A stretch of 64,000 nt of DNA, from the NCBI GenBank assembly GCA_033065855.1, contig JAVXUO010001076.1, positions 62,001 through 126,000 of the forward strand, in the 5' to 3' direction. How positions within the stretch are numbered: position 1 is the stretch's first letter; each line of letters begins with the position of its first letter. Below the pieces are notes generated by a model. That model was not told where the DNA came from and searched no databases. It saw only the letters and a program-made list of their open reading frames with translations. This document shows positions 46,372-57,188 of the stretch, one piece after another. The stretch is from Escallonia rubra (lineage: Eukaryota > Streptophyta > Magnoliopsida > Escalloniales > Escalloniaceae). The position numbers and the translations under genes were made by a program.

Positions 46372-46562
46372 TGTTGCCGAGGAAAGATGGTTCGCATGCC
46401 ACGTGAGGTGCCACAAAGGATGCAGTCTGCGTTGGCTTCCAAGTAGACAAAGTGGGAGACATCAAGGATGGAGTAAGGGCTGAGAGCAAGGCTCCCCAGG
46501 CAGGTCGCGAGGGCTGGCAGCGCCGCGTAAGCAGGGAGACGACGAACATGGGCGACAGTCAA
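46353..46562 (-). CDS. Short reading frame shared by both GC-rich LTR copies
   Basis: A 69-codon minus frame (MTVAHVRRLPAYAALPALAT...) lies at the LTR end. The matching part of the copy at about 25076-25200 translates to a related string (LPVLTACLGILALYPYSIL against LPALATCLGSLALSPYSIL), then breaks at a stop. The family is unknown to me. Similarity at the protein level may only reflect shared ancestry of the DNA, so coding status is doubtful. Confidence 0.25.
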   Translation of the reverse strand: MTVAHVRRLPAYAALPALATCLGSLALSPYSILDVSHFVYLEANADCILCGTSRGMRTIFPRQHSLNRS

Positions 46563-47640
46563 TAGCCAACAGTCCGCGTCAAGGGTGCAGCGTCAAGGGT
46601 CCGGCGTCGGGAGTCCGAATGTCTTTCTCTCACTAGAAATCCAGAGAGAATGAGTTTTAGAGAGAGAAAGTGAAAATGTCAAATGAGAGAGCAGCCCTTG
46701 AATAAGCTCCAGAATCCACTATATATAGGCACAAATATGCGCGTGTCATCAGCCGACACGTGTCGTCCTCCGGGAGTGACACGTCGCCGTAGGGGGTCCC
46801 ACAGTATTGATTGTCCGTCGAATATGCCGGTCCCCGAGTTCGTGCCGCCCTGCCCTTGCAGCGTCCCTCTGCCTGTCTGAGGAGACTGACCACACCGCGG
46901 TAGCATGGTCAGAGCAGCTCGCTGCCCCAGCCTCCAGTCCAAGCCCTTACTGAATCCCACAAGATGCGTCATGAGACGCGCAGAGATCCTGACAGCGGTG
47001 AGGGTTGCCCCTGCAGCCAACTGCCAGGCGTGCCGGACACGATGCCCTCCGAGGACCTGCTCCCGTCCCGGAGTGACCCGCGGTTCATTGCCCTGACGAT
47101 GTCAATGATCAACGGTGATATGAGTGCACATGCTCACAGCTCGATACTCGGAGTCCGTAGCGGGGGTCCTCGTGCTGGAGCATTACGAGCGGAGCCCCCA
47201 AGAGCCCGTCGGTTGATTGTGAGGGCGAGGGCCGGAGCCCCCGGTTGATTGAGCAGACAAGGGTCGGAGCCCGTCACTTTGATCGAGCCGGCGAGGGCAT
47301 TAGGGTTGCGAGCCCGTCACGCCGCGAGGGCCGGAGCCCCGTCACTTTGATTGAGACGGCGATGGCTATAAGGTTGTGAGCCCATCTCGGTGCGAGGGCC
47401 GGAGCCCCGTCGCTTTGATTGAGCCGGCGAGGGCATTATGGCTGCGCGCCCGTCCCGCCGTGAGGGCCGGAGCCCCGTCACTTTGATTGAGCCGGCGACA
47501 GAGCGTCGCGCTACTGAAGATAGCGGGTGAGTGTTGTTGGAGCGAGAAGTCAGTGCCGCTCGGCAAGTTCCCCCCTTCGCAGGGGAATGGAGGCCGACCC
47601 CCTTGGGGTGGCCGACCCCATTTCTTTTTGAACTGTTTAG
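46372..47640 (-). mobile_element. Second member of the GC-rich LTR family, inverted relative to the first
   Basis: Its reverse complement follows the same module order as the LTR at 22346-25261: GGGGTCGGCC block (47570-47625), GC-rich minisatellite, CTCTCTAAAACTC...GGATTTCTAGTGAGAG inverted repeat (about 46620-46670), GACCCTTGACGC block, and a segment ending CTCGGCAACA at 46372. The end aligns with CTTGGCATCA of the first copy, which supports the LTR border. I could not find the other border or a matching 5-bp duplication, so this copy is truncated or its far end is diverged. Confidence 0.6.
47215..47510 (+). repeat. 68-bp minisatellite
   Basis: Units carry GAGGGCCGGAGCCCCGTC, CTTTGATTGAGCCGGCGA and GAGCCCGTC. 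The anchor GAGGGCCGG recurs at 47326, 47394 and 47462, exactly 68 bp apart, with degenerate units before. It lies in the same position in the element as the 67-bp array of the other copy. Confidence 0.9.
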
Positions 47641-48011
47641 AAAAATTGACCACTTTTTACATTAAAAACATAATATAAGTGTTTTTTTTCATGTTTGCCT
47701 TCGTTATACTTTTTTGAATTCTATCTTTCTCTCCAAAATTTAATCTTCCATCAAATCGTTTTTTTTTTCTGACCCACTTTCTTCCTTCATTATTTTTGTA
47801 TCAGGTAAAATGAAAAACTTATAACTCATATTCTAAACAAACGTGTAAGTCAAATACGATCAAATATTACTAGAGGAAAAGAATAATATCTTAACGGAGT
47901 CCTGGGTACACAACCGGTACTTACTGGTTCCCGGTTGCTGCCCCCAGCGGCTTAATAGAAAGTAACCAAGTTTGGTATATACCCACAGACCACAAAAAAA
48001 ATGACTAGCAG
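47641..48011. other. Upstream region of the ARM-repeat gene
   Basis: AT-rich, with no clear TATA box singled out. The promoter of the gene at 48012 must lie here or inside the neighbouring element. Confidence 0.4.
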
Positions 48012-49226
48012 ATGAAACTTAGGAACTCATTGCATCAAACACCGCCAAAATCCTGCCCTCTCTCTCTTGCAGCTTCCATGGAAGTCGGAGCTCCCACGAA
48101 GGAAGAAGCTCGCCAAGTCCTCAAAGTCCTCGAAGTCCTAAAGCAAGCCTCCCACGACCTGCAAGCCCACCCCAGCCCCAGCTCGGCCGAGTCCAACTCC
48201 TCCGCCATTAATGCCTTGCTCGAGCTGGAAACCGAGTCGGACTCGATCCTCTCCACCGACCCACATCTCTCCGCCCTCTCTCACCACCTCTCCGCCCTCA
48301 GGACCCTAATCTCAACCCTCCGCGGCTCCCGCGGCAAGCTCGACATCAAGTCGTTCCTGGCACGCCGGGTCTCGTCGCACGAGATCTCCCGGCTCGCCGG
48401 CTCCATCGAGTCCGAAATCCAGGCCTGGATTGACCGCGAAACCATCGAAAAGCTGACCAGATTAGCATCGAGAGGTTCACAAGAAGAAGATGAACTGGTA
48501 AGCGTGCTCGATCAGGTCAGAAACAGGCTCTCACAAGGCTTCGACCGAGAGCTGCAAGATTTGATACTTAAATCAAAGCTGTATCAGGAGCTGGAGTGGA
48601 TACTTTGCAGCAAGCGCTTTTCTAGGAGGGTTCGAGAGGGGGCAGGGTTCGCCATATCAGAGCTGATCAAGTTCAACAAAGATGTGTTTGTTGGGCTAGT
48701 TTTGATGGGTCAGACTGTGAAAACCCTACTTCAGATTTCATCCTTGTCATCACTCAAAGTACTTTGCTTGCTGGTAAAGTCTATCAAGAGCCCGTTGGTT
48801 GATTTGTTAGAATCCGATGGCGAGATTCCCAAGATTGTAGGGCTACTGGGTGTTGACGACTTGGGGGTGCGTTTGATGGCGATGGACTGTCTGCTTGAAA
48901 TGGGGTACTTTGGGCGGAAGGAGGCGGTCGAGGCCATGATGGACGCTGGTTTGATTGAGAGGCTTGTGGAGTTGCAGAGGGGTGAGTTGGGTGGTGACTT
49001 GATAGAGATGGTGAGGAGAGGTGAGGAGAAAGTGTTTTTGGAGAAGCACCCGTTTGCTAGCTGTGTTGCGAGGTTCGCTGTGCAGCTGGAGGTGGGGGAA
49101 GGGCTGAGGCAGAGGGAGAAGAGGGCGTTCAAGCAGGAGATACTAAAGAGGGTGAGGGAGGTTTCTGTCTCTGATGCAGAGGAAGCCACCATCGTTGCTG
49201 AGGTTTTGTGGGGCTCTTCACCTTGA
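48012..49226 (+). CDS. ARM-repeat-like superfamily protein, single exon
   Basis: A 404-codon uninterrupted frame with plant-gene codon use and no splice site needed. The protein is mostly helical and leucine-rich: an N-terminal EEARQVLKVLEVLKQASHDL helix (from about residue 31), a Ser/Pro stretch, then repeated hydrophobic helices. The central part (LEWILCSKRFSRRVREGAGF, residues about 195-214; IPKIVGLLGVDDLGVRLMAM, about 274-293; EAVEAMMDAGLIERLVELQ, about 305-323) fits ARM/HEAT-type repeats. Such proteins usually act as protein-binding scaffolds. No U-box or catalytic motif is seen. The start at 48012 is the first ATG; Met23 (48078, MEVGAPTKEE) has a better context (TTCCATGGAA) and would give 382 aa. 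I cannot name the subfamily. Confidence 0.82.
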   Translation: MKLRNSLHQTPPKSCPLSLAASMEVGAPTKEEARQVLKVLEVLKQASHDLQAHPSPSSAESNSSAINALLELETESDSILSTDPHLSALSHHLSALRTLISTLRGSRGKLDIKSFLARRVSSHEISRLAGSIESEIQAWIDRETIEKLTRLASRGSQEEDELVSVLDQVRNRLSQGFDRELQDLILKSKLYQELEWILCSKRFSRRVREGAGFAISELIKFNKDVFVGLVLMGQTVKTLLQISSLSSLKVLCLLVKSIKSPLVDLLESDGEIPKIVGLLGVDDLGVRLMAMDCLLEMGYFGRKEAVEAMMDAGLIERLVELQRGELGGDLIEMVRRGEEKVFLEKHPFASCVARFAVQLEVGEGLRQREKRAFKQEILKRVREVSVSDAEEATIVAEVLWGSSP

Positions 49227-49949
49227 ACTTTAGGAAGAAAATTTGTGGGGATAGAAGACACATTCATTTGTAAGTAGTGTTTTTAGCTTTGATTATAGGT
49301 AATGGTTGTGCACGTAATTGTTGTTGTAAAGTAATTTGTTGTACGGATTCAAAGGCTTTGAATCAGGAAATTTTGTAAAGCAGGGGAGTTCACATTGGTT
49401 TAGTTCACCATTGCTGAAAATTTGAAACTTTTGAGTCCCTTATTGATCGAGAAGTGATGTACTTTGTAATTTCAATTCTTTGGACATGATACCATGGCCA
49501 CTATTGGGTAGCACTTGAAATCTTTATGGAAGTTTGTTTCAGTTCTTCCCTTATCCTACCATTAGTACCATGTCCAGAAGCCAAATTTAGCTGCTGTTCT
49601 GATGCCGAAGTGCTACAATATTTCTATATCAGGTTAAGTTTGTAGTTCTTCTACCAGTTTCTCTGCACATTAGAATCATATTAGCATGGCCTAAAGTTGC
49701 AACCTCTTAACAGCTACTAGTCTCTACAGCTAGAATTCTGACGCTGATGCATAAGATCGGGACCAGAATACAGCGAAGCACGGCCAAAAGGGTCCTACCG
49801 GCGAGGCTGGTGAAGCAAGAGTTGCTAATTGGTTTGGTATTTGTTTCCATCTGCTTTGGGCCTGTGACCTGTGGTTGGTTGTGGCATCCTGTTCCTGACA
49901 TGTGCGTCTGTGTATCTCTTGGTTTCACTCACTGTCTAATCAACTATTA
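49227..49949 (+). other. 3'UTR and flank of the ARM-repeat gene
   Basis: Non-coding, T-rich just after the stop, with no single clear polyadenylation signal. The open frames at 49707-50112 overlap the next repeat and are not considered genes. Confidence 0.4.
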
Positions 49950-50529
49950 CCAAACCGCTCAAACCGAACCAATTCAATATGAACCGTTCAAAGATCTTAA
50001 CGGTTTTGTTTCACATTTTCCAAACCGACATTGGTTCGGTTTGATTCACGGTTCACATTTTTTAAACCGATTACAAACCGAACTGACCTATAATATGTTA
50101 ATGTATTTTTAGTAACATTGATAATTACACATATAAGGCACTAAGTAACTCCAAATGAACAAATCTTGAAAGTTAAAGAAACGAAACTATTAACAACACT
50201 TAGAAACAAATATTTTGTGACCAATATCTAGTTTATATTTATTCATTCTTTCTCATTCATCGATGAGAACTTATAGATCGAATGAAACAATATTATATAC
50301 AATTTTAAAAAAATATAACTTCAATTAGTAGTGTGCAAATGAACAATGTCTTTAAGTGGGCAAACCGATCCAAACAAATTAAGTCGAACCGTTTAAACCG
50401 ACCAAACCGAACCGTCCAAACCGATGGTGTTTGATTTGATTCGGTTTACAATTTTTCAAACCGAGGGGTAACAATTCGGTTTGCAGTTTGACCCCCAAAC
50501 CGAATCAAACCGAACCGTGCTCACCTCTA
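49950..50529. mobile_element. hAT-like MITE copy with AACCGAACC subterminal repeats, left end decayed
   Basis: It shares long blocks with 61119-61753 (CAAAGATCTTAACGGTTT, TCACATTTTCCAAACCGAC, ATATGTTAATGTATTTTTAG, TTTGACCCCCAAACCGAA) in the same orientation. The right end GTGCTCACCTCTA is intact, while the left GGGGTGAGCA terminus is not recognisable. Confidence 0.75.
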
Positions 50530-51278
50530 ATCATAAGGTGATCAAAGGCTAGATGTCCAAAAAGAGAAGAGAAAAAATTGAGAAAAAGGGTTGGATTTTG
50601 TAGTGGGAACGAGTGACCAAATTGAACACTACCATCTTCAATTACTCCCAAGTAAATAAGCCAATCATACCTTATTTATTAGTGGAGCAAGATGGCATTT
50701 TGGGTATGAAGTACAGGAAATCGGAGACGTGGGGTATCAAATTCTCCATTATTTCTTGACAAAATAGTTTCCCATTTATGTGCTTACTATGGACAACTAC
50801 TTTTATCTTTCTTTTAGCATAAAGCAGACAAATAAGTTTCAGGTATCTTCTGCATTGTTCCAAGCAAGTCCAGAGCCAATGGTGAAAGCATTGTTCCGAG
50901 GGTCCCAAATCCCCGCATAGCTGGTGAAGCGAGAGCTACAAATTTGGTCTGACCGGGTGATTGGTTTCGTGGAAACTGCCGTTTGTTTTCAGCTGCTGAC
51001 TGGCTGGGGGTTGGCTATGTGTCTCTTAATAATGGACGTATGTCATGGGATCAATAGTCTCGATTAATCGGGATTGTGAGAGACGTTGTAAAGCAATTTG
51101 CCTTTTTCTTTTGCCATACATCATGTCGCATTAACCATCCAGATGCGAGGATTATAGATGGTTGGTAATGGTCTTCGGAACGATGCAATATTACCCGCGA
51201 CGTGTAACTAAGAATCAAAATGAAGCGAGGCAAAAAGAAAACGACAAATTCGAACAAGGTCTGCCAAAAAAGGAATAC
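50530..51278. other. Intergenic, no gene recognised
   Basis: Mixed sequence with short open frames on both strands and no recognised family or repeat structure. Confidence 0.4.
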
Positions 51279-51293
51279 AAAAGATTGGTCAAA

Positions 51294-51428
51294 AACCCAA
51301 AGGGATTGGTTGAGTTGGCAGGGCCTCGAGCGACCTCAAAGTCTCGTGTTCGATTCCTCCCTCCCCTAGGGTTACCCATAAATTGCAGATCTATTATTTC
51401 CCTTTGGGAAATTCAAAAAAAAAAAAAA
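51294..51428 (+). mobile_element. tRNA-derived SINE with poly(A) tail
   Basis: An A-box-like GGTTGAGTTGGCAGGG (about 51306) and a B box GTGTTCGATTCC (about 51347) precede a short body and a poly(A) run (51415-51428). The direct repeat AAAAGATTGGTCAAA flanks the element (51279-51293 and about 51426-51440). It is full-length and young-looking. Confidence 0.85.
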
Positions 51429-51827
51429 GATTGGTCAAAGGGTTTGACCGAGCACTGGGAAGTTTTAATGGAACGAGTGTCCAATTGGAGCACTACTAAG
51501 CTTCAATTATTGCAACTGAAATAATCGTTTTTCCTTTCATTTTCTTACCTTAGAGGCAAAATAATATTCTTTACGCATCTTCAATTGTTCAGTGATTCAT
51601 TATAGCATATCTTAGACATTTTTTTGAAAAACTCATTGCAACTTTGACATTGTGATTTGTCAAATACTAGTATATGTTTAGCTTGTCAAACTTAATATTT
51701 GTAGTTTTAAATTCTAAGATAATATTTTCGTCCTGACAATAGAACACTAGTAATAGTTACGGACTTGTTATCCAAAACATTATGGTTTTAACTAGGCAAA
51801 AATAAATAAATAAACTTAAGGCTCTGT

Positions 51828-52236
51828 TTAAAAACGTTTTCATTTTCAGATTTTTCTCCAGTTTTGTAAACTGGAGAAAAAAACGCGTTTGGTACACAAT
51901 TTTTAATTTTTTTTTGTTTTAGTTTTAAAAACTAGTTTTGAAAACATGACTGTTTTTTAAAACTCTCATTTAAGAGTTTTCAGTTTTTGTTTTTATTTTG
52001 AGACCACCACCCAACCACCGCCACTGGCTACTGCATGTCGCCGGCCACCGTCGACGACCACTGCCGGTCTCTACCACCACTACCGCAAACCATCACCAAA
52101 GAAAAAGCTCAAAATAAAAACTGGGTAATCAAACACCCATTTGTTTTTGTAAAAAATAAAAAAGAAACAGGTTTTGATTTTTATTTTTTTGGGAACAGAA
52201 AACCAAAACTAAAAGTGATTTCAAATGCTACCTTAT
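51828..52236. mobile_element. Probable MITE with poly-purine/poly-pyrimidine subterminal repeats
   Basis: It starts AAGGCTCTGTTTAAAAACG and ends AAATGCTACCTTATG. TTTTCAGTTTT and AAAACTGG motifs are mirrored inside, like the element at 6315-7366. Ends are imperfect and no target duplication was read. Confidence 0.45.
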
Positions 52237-53461
52237 GATTTTGACTTCGCTTGTGTGGTTTTCTTTGGTGTGTTTGGGTTGCTTAATCTTTGAGATTGCG
52301 GTGGCTGTTGTCATCGATCATCACTAGACCTCCGACACTGTTCAATTACTGCGATGGGCTACGGATGGGAGGCGTCTTCTTAGACTGGTCGCATTGGGAT
52401 GCTATGGTTCATTTGGGTTAAAATCTATTGGTCGTCTGTGGTGGGCTGCTTGGTGGGTTTTGGGCGTGGTGGCCAGAAAAGGGTTTGCGAGATCCGCGAG
52501 TTTGGCGGTGATTGAGTAAGTCTGTGGATAGGATTTTTCCTTCTAGGGTAGTATCCCCCCCTTCCCCCCCCCCCCCCGGGGCTCATTCACAGAAAGGTTA
52601 ATAGGCTTGTTTTGTCGATGGTGGTTTTCGAGGTGTAGCTACGTTTGCCAGGAGTTTTTATGGTGGTGATGGCTATGGAGGTGTTCTGGCAGGGGGGGTC
52701 TTGTGGTTGGGTGTCGATTTGTGGAAAGCCAGAAAGGTGCATCCGAATGGTTAGAGGAGCCGATACGGCAATAGGTGTGGGGTGGTCCGGCGACGGTGTC
52801 AACGACACTGAGGCTTTACCGATCTACAGCTGGTGGCATCGCTCCATTTGGTGGTACATTAGGGTTCGTGCCCCAAGGACACGTGTCCTGGTGTTACCTG
52901 GTGCTCGACACGTGTCCATGAGCTGGCTGAGGGTACTTAATTCCTACAGAGGCTTTTACAGGTTGAGCACTTCAAAGGGTTGTTGTTTGGCCAAGAAACA
53001 AGTAGAAAGATGCAAAAAAGATTCTTCAGTGCTTATCATCACTTGACCAAAAAAGAGCCCAGTAAAGAGCCCCAATCCAACTCACGAAAAATCAACAACG
53101 CATTGCCCAAAACAAAAACAAAAATACAGGAAGAAATACAAGATCGGCAACAAATATAGTACGGCTTGTTGCTGATGGACTTGAACGGGTTCTGTCCGAC
53201 GAAGCTGCAGGTGGCCGGACACACTCTTTCTCTCTACTCTATGTGTGAAGTGAAGCAGGATAAACATGAAAGAGAGAGAGGTGGAGGGGGAGGATGAGAG
53301 AGAAAATAAAAAACGGTGAGAAAAAGAGAAAGGAGAGAGAATATTCATGAGAAAGAGAAAGAGACGTGAACATTGATGAGGGAAGAGAGAGAGAAATAGA
53401 AACATGTCAGACAAATAATGTGAGAAATGAGAGAGAAAGGGGAAAAAGGCACTGCCTACTC
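52237..53461. other. Intergenic, no gene recognised
   Basis: GGTGG-rich sequence (52290-52860), two ACACGTGTCC motifs (about 52879 and 52908), and a GA-rich tract (53240-53430) that makes serine/phenylalanine-rich frames on the minus strand. Nothing is recognised as a protein family. Confidence 0.4.
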
Positions 53462-53738
53462 TTCCGCTACATAATGTAGCGAACGAGAATGAAGGGTATA
53501 TTTGTCAAAAAATAGTCCGCTACATAATGTAGCGGACGTACTTTAAAAAAACGTAAAAAAAAGATCTAGGGGACAGGACCTGACAGGTGTCAGCTTAAGG
53601 GATGTCCGCTACACTGTATAGCGGATTCCTTTTTGCTGTCGCGTGTCAGGACTTGAATGCTGTCCGGGAAACAGTGTAGCGGACAGGGCGGAGGGGCAAA
53701 AAGGTAAAAAAGTCCGTCCGCGACATAGTGTCGCGGAC
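53462..53738. repeat. Cluster of five 23-nt hairpins (GTCCGCTACA type)
   Basis: Five units of 10-base arm, 3-base loop, 10-base arm start at 53462, 53515, 53604, 53662 and 53716. The canonical arm pair is GTCCGCTACA / TGTAGCGGAC. The unit at 53716 has GTCCGCGACA / TGTCGCGGAC, that is paired changes in both arms. The others have one-sided mismatches. A sixth copy lies at 57573-57595 beyond the hAT element. Confidence 0.9.
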
Positions 53739-53760
53739 GACTGACAGTATTCGAAAAAGG

Positions 53761-53805
53761 CGCGATCTGGGCCGTCCATCTTTCAGGATGGACGGCCAGA
53801 TCGCG
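53761..53805. repeat. Strong inverted repeat
   Basis: CGCGATCTGGGCCGTCCATC (53761-53780), a six-base loop TTTCAG, then GATGGACGGCCAGATCGCG (53787-53805), with a single unpaired G. It directly follows the hairpin cluster. Confidence 0.93.
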
Positions 53806-53849
53806 TTTGCAAGATCTCCTATTTTGCTAGCGCTCTCAACGGATCAGCT

Positions 53850-53851
<2 letters not shown>

Positions 53852-53905
<54 letters not shown>
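53852..53905. repeat. (AT)n microsatellite
   Basis: About 27 AT units at the edge of the hAT element. Confidence 0.95.
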
Positions 53906-53906
<1 letters not shown>

Positions 53907-53909
<3 letters not shown>

Positions 53910-56900
53910 CTATAAACTTGGGAAATGGAAAATAAAAAGAAATTACCTAATCATCCGCAAGTATTTCAACGTCTGAGTCACTGCTCTTTTTATCATCAAT
54001 CGATTTATCTTACTCGCGATATTTCGCGTAAAGATAATTCTTCCAACATACACATAGCTCGAGCGACTCAGGGTTAAGTCGACTCCTCCTGTCATCCAAA
54101 ACCCTCTCGCTCGCTGAAAATGCCGACTCTGAAGCAACCGTGGAGGCTTGCATCGGCAGTATATCCCGTGCAATTTGGGCTAAAGTTCTATACATGTTTT
54201 GATTTTGTTTCCAAAAATTTAACAAATTAAAATCAACATGTTCTTGCATCGATAAATTAGCATAATGATTAGAATTGGAATATAAACCAATCTCATTAAA
54301 AGAGGAAAAAGTAAACGAACATGCCGTATTAGAAGTACCTTCACCTGGTAGTTGTCTTGCTACTAGATGTTCGAGGCCCTTAAGGTATGGCGCATAATAC
54401 ATCTTACCAGTTGATGATGAAGATCGCCTGCGCACGTCAGCAGGAACTATTATAGAGGTTGAACATATCCTCAAATTTCTTGCTCATTTTCGTTGTGAGT
54501 GTAGTTGTGTCCTCTTGTGTGTAGTTCATTAGTCTTGCAATATCTTGTATCGACACATTCACGCCATGCAACTTTAACCTAGGATCTAAACAAGTAGTCA
54601 CAACAAAAATAACAGGCAATTTCTTCCAATATTTATTAAATTTTTTATCCATCTCTTATACTATTTGTTGAAAGGGTCCTATATATCTCTATTTTGTTAA
54701 CATTGTAGCCATCTTGAGAATTTCTATTATAGCGATAAGAGATGTGAGATAGTACGTACCAGACAATAAGTTGGTAGACGTGTAAAATACCTCCAAAAAT
54801 TTAGATAGGTATGTAGCCATCTGCCATTCCTCGCTGGGAACGAGGTTAGTAGATAATGCGTATAGATTTCTTTGTATGCCAAAATATGTAAAAGCATATG
54901 GTATGTAGAGTTCCACCCGTGGGCCACATCTGTAAGTAGTCTCCTGCGAGGCATATTATAATGAACACACACCATTTTAAATTGTTGTGTTCTCGGACCT
55001 GAACTATTAACATACGATGTCATACCCCTCATTTTGAGAAGAATATCTCCTGCAGCAGCTAAACCATCTTGAACAATTAAATTAATAATGTGACAAACAT
55101 AGCGAACATGAAATAATTCACCATTAAGTACATGTTGAAGGGTGTCCTTTAAAGCTGCAACAACAGCTTTATTATTAGAAGTATTATCAAAACTAACACT
55201 CATAATCTTATTCTTTATTTTAAATGTGGTACATGCATTAATTATAATACTAGCTACATTATTTACATCATGCGGAAAAGGAAATAGTTTGAATACGATG
55301 ATTCTTTTGTTCATAACCCAATCAACATCAATCTAATGGGCCGTCACACAAGCATAACTAACAAAGGTAAACGGAGATTGCAAAATATCAGAAGTAAGAC
55401 TAACTCTACCGTCAAAATGATCGAAATAATCAATCAAGCGTGCTTTAGCAGCATAATACTGCCAGAGTGCATCAAATCTAGTGGTGTTTCGTATAACCTT
55501 TTTGTACAAAGGTTGCACGTAGGTGTTCATATATCTAGAATGCTTAGGATTATCGGCAAAACTAAAGGCTTGTTCATCATGAATAACAAATTCAGCGAGA
55601 CCGTCTATTTGTTCTCGCTGATTATAAACAAATAACTTACCGTCAAAGGATAACTGCGTTTGGTTAAGTTCGACGTGGCCGCTTCGAGGTGCACACATAG
55701 GATAATGCCTGTTAAGATGTCCATTACCAGAACCAGTGGTAAATAATTTAGCACAGTTCTTACATCGAGCTTTTCGGGCGCCGTCCACCGTAATTTCATC
55801 AAAATGATTCTAACACTCGGTTTTTTTTTTCACCTTTTAGACTTCTGGCTAACTACCGAAAGTATTGCTCGGCCCTTCTCTATCATGACCGCTCATCGGG
55901 TTAACATTATGCCACGGAGTAGTAGCTTCGCCAACTGAGTTGCGTCCTTGACTATAATGCGAGGGGTCTTGTGAAGGCGTGTATTCAAAATCTGGAATAT
56001 TTTGATTGAATACCCAATTGGCTTGGGTATCTATCATACAACCTGTACTCATTCGTCCAGGAACGAATGGTTGTGGTGATGCTTGGATTGGTGTTTGTGA
56101 TGACCGTGGTGGTGGAGCTTGTGCTGGTGACGGTGTTTGTGATGATGATGATCCACGCTTCAATTTCTTCAGTAGTCCAGCCATATTTGACGCCAAACTT
56201 TTTTACTAGATTGGAAAATAAAACTAGTAATATTATACTAAATGCAGGAATAAGAGCAGTAATTACTAATAATAAATAACAATTAAAAAGAATTAAAGAG
56301 TAACTAACGAATAAGAGTAATTAGTAACTCAAAATTGGAGAGAGTTAGTAATTACAAAGAATTTGGTAATAGTAATTAATAAATAAGAATGCACTAATTA
56401 CTAATTTGTAAACAAAAGAATTAGAGAGTAACAAATAAATGAAAGAAGTAGGTTAGTAATTAGAATATATGAAGAGTAGTAATTAGTAAACGAGAGTAGT
56501 AATTAACAAAAGTACAAATTACTGAATAGTAATTAGCAAGAGTAGTAGTTAGAGAGGAAAATAGTAGCAAAACTTGTAGAAATGTAGAATGTTTAGATAA
56601 GAGAGAGTAAGAAGATTGGTATGAAAAATTAGAAAGAAAGGGTATGAATTTATAGATTTTTAAAAGTTCACAAAAGACCAAAATGTCCCTTAAAACTATC
56701 CGTTTATAGTTGTTGGGAAGGATAAGAGTATAAAAAACCTTAAAAGAGTTGAAAAAATTAAGTTTGACTAAAATACTCCCAAAACTAGCCGTTATATTGT
56801 TGTTGTGGGATAAAAGTGAAATTTAGAAAAATAGTGGGGAATATGGCCGTTGGGGGGGAAAATGGGGGAAATTTTGATTTGAAATTCGTAGGGCCAACCC

Positions 56901-57188
56901 ACTTTAGGGCCAGAAAAGGGGCCAGAAAAAGAGCCAAACCCAGGCCAGCCCTAAAAACTTGGCCAAGGCCTAAAAACGGGCTGGTTTCAGGCCAACCCGT
57001 TTTTTAGGGCCTGACCCAGGCTTTTTAAGGCTGGACCGGGCCTAGATAATTTATTGAAAATATGTGGCCTGGTCCAGAGCCCTAAAGTAGAGGCCGTCAC
57101 TGTTCACCTGGAGGGCCGGGCCAGCCTAGGCAAAAAACGGGCCGGGTTGGGCCAGCCTGCGGGCCGCCCGGCCCTTTTGACACCTCTA
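53907..57188 (-). mobile_element. hAT transposon, formerly autonomous type
   Basis: The right end read on the minus strand starts TAGAGGTGTCAAAAGGGCCG and continues with GGCC-rich subterminal repeats (56880-57180), a typical layout of Ac/Tip100-like hAT elements. A transposase pseudogene fills 54010-56196. The opposite terminus should lie near the AT microsatellite at 53852-53905 but no matching terminal repeat is readable, so that end is lost. The left limit given here is arbitrary. Confidence 0.65.
54010..56196 (-). pseudogene. hAT transposase pseudogene
   Basis: Minus-strand pieces in order: a Ser/Pro/Gln-rich N-terminus (56196-55849); a BED-type zinc finger with C-K-N-C...H-L-N-R-H (about 55770-55700); a transposase core ending near 55333 and continuing in the same frame from 55314 after one TAG; the ISVSFDNTSNN-like catalytic region with H-V-R-Y-V-C-H-I-I-N-L (about 55110); and C-L-D-P-R-L-K (about 54590). 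The C-terminal hAT dimerisation block has STVASESAFSASERVLDDRRS near 54100. At least one nonsense change and two or three frame changes (near 54850, 54680 and 54470) disable it. Many long intact stretches remain, so decay is not ancient. Confidence 0.85.

Noticed and set aside
46679-47248. Several frames of 60-113 codons on both strands
   Set aside because: They lie in the GC-rich LTR-like element. Only the terminal frame at 46353-46562 has a relative in the other copy.
48731-49267. 178-codon minus frame
   Set aside because: An antisense shadow of the ARM-repeat gene, with no independent features.
53082-53414. 110-codon minus frame rich in Phe, Ser and Leu
   Set aside because: Mostly a translation of a GA-rich tract. 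A short piece near 53160-53225 looked exon-like but matches nothing I know.
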